NCBI GenBank assembly: GCA_003161195.1
Contig: PMOV01000149.1
Coordinates: 22,737 to 29,247 of the forward strand
DNA length: 6,511 bases
Direction of reading: 5' to 3'
From: Acidobacteriota bacterium
GTDB taxonomy: Bacteria > Acidobacteriota > Terriglobia > Acidiferrales > UBA7541
Below are positions 6,155 through 6,511 of this stretch, one piece after another. Made by a program: the position numbers and the translations under genes. Below the pieces are notes generated by a model that saw nothing but the letters and a program-made list of their open reading frames with translations, did not search any database and was not told where the DNA came from. Positions within the stretch are counted from its first letter, which is position 1; each line of letters begins with the position of its first letter.

Positions 6155-6184
6155 AGTATAGCGTCTGGGCTGGAGTTATGTGAC
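6155..6184 (-). promoter_or_regulatory. Candidate sigma-70 promoter of the SnoaL-like/larB operon
   Basis: On the minus strand TATACT (plus 6155-6160, 5 of 6 matches to TATAAT) is preceded at 18 bp by GTCACA (plus 6179-6184, 4 of 6 to TTGACA). Transcription would start near 6148, giving a leader of about 50 nt that includes a small hairpin, GCTTG-gcgg-CAAGC (6123-6136), before the ribosome site. The match is reasonable but not decisive in a GC-rich genome. Confidence 0.4.
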
Positions 6185-6282
6185 AAATGCCCGGGCGGAT
6201 ACCAAACGCGGCCGCGAACGCGTATTCTTTAAGTGCAGGGGCCGGGGCTGCGAACCATGCCGCATCCGCGCACAATTCAGTT

Positions 6283-6511
6283 ATGGCTGACGCCGAATCT
6301 CGAACCATTACCGTGGGCGTAACCGGAGCGAGCGGAGCCGCACTGGCGCAGAAAGCGCTGCAACTGCTCGAGGCGGACGCACGCGTGTCGCGCATTCACT
6401 TGGTGGTGACGGAAGCCGGCCAGCGGCTCTTTGCCGAAGAGTTGGCCGTCGCCGCGGGCGATTTAAAGCAATTGCCCGCGCGGATTCTGGGTGCCGCTCC
6501 GCGCAAGATTG
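6283..6511 (+). CDS. ubiX: UbiX-family flavin prenyltransferase, N-terminal part
   Basis: UbiX joins a dimethylallyl group to FMN to make prenylated FMN, the cofactor of UbiD-type decarboxylases (ubiquinone or menaquinone synthesis, aromatic acid metabolism). The window holds 76 codons before its right edge; the family is about 190-210 residues. The N-terminus TITVGVTGASGAALAQKAL (residues 8-26) is the characteristic first strand and GASG flavin-binding turn, followed by a helix, then IHLVVTEAGQRLFAEEL, which matches the second strand and helix of the family. ATG 6283 is the only ATG/GTG/TTG start in the last 50 nt of open frame before the conserved strand; no clear Shine-Dalgarno is visible. 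The gene is divergent from the SnoaL-like gene, with a 186-nt gap. Since the C-terminal half is missing, a related flavoprotein decarboxylase (such as a Dfp/CoaC-like protein) is a less likely alternative. Confidence 0.85.
   Translation, partial: MADAESRTITVGVTGASGAALAQKALQLLEADARVSRIHLVVTEAGQRLFAEELAVAAGDLKQLPARILGAAPRKI

Overview
The window is GC-rich (roughly 60% G+C by eye), densely coded bacterial DNA. Gene content and one intergenic repeat point to an acidobacterium (Acidobacteriota, Terriglobia-like). The clues are a MXAN_5187-type C-terminal domain protein, a hairpin-rich repeat whose forward reading begins MECGSPAAAL (a tiny spurious ORF I recall from acidobacterial genomes), and housekeeping genes of ordinary length. 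This assignment is from memory and was not checked by a search.

Layout, left to right. (1) The 5' part of purH, minus strand, runs off the left edge. (2) A T-rich leader of about 220 nt (as read on the minus strand) precedes it. (3) A MXAN_5187-like coiled-coil protein lies on the minus strand. (4) A divergent gap of about 220 nt separates it from a complete selA (selenocysteine synthase) on the plus strand. (5) A small ribbon-helix-helix protein follows, its 3' end overlapping by 19 nt the GTG start of a zinc-dependent medium-chain alcohol dehydrogenase. (6) A compact hairpin-rich repeat sits between the convergent dehydrogenase and larB genes. (7) larB (nickel-pincer cofactor carboxylase) lies on the minus strand behind a SnoaL/NTF2-like gene, probably as a two-gene operon. 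(8) A divergent gap leads to the 5' part of ubiX (flavin prenyltransferase), plus strand, cut by the right edge.

The genes do not form one obvious pathway. They are mostly single members of larger systems whose partners lie elsewhere: selA without selB, selD or tRNA-Sec; larB without larA, larC or larE; ubiX with ubiD not in view. Three cofactor or special-amino-acid genes (selA, larB, ubiX) suggest an organism that uses selenoproteins, nickel-pincer enzymes and prenylated-FMN decarboxylases, but their adjacency may be chance.

I see no CRISPR array, transposase, phage gene, tRNA or rRNA. The most unusual items are the branched repeat at 4808-4891, the widened structural-zinc loop of the dehydrogenase, and the overlapping RHH-dehydrogenase pair. 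I found no convincing undescribed multi-gene system.
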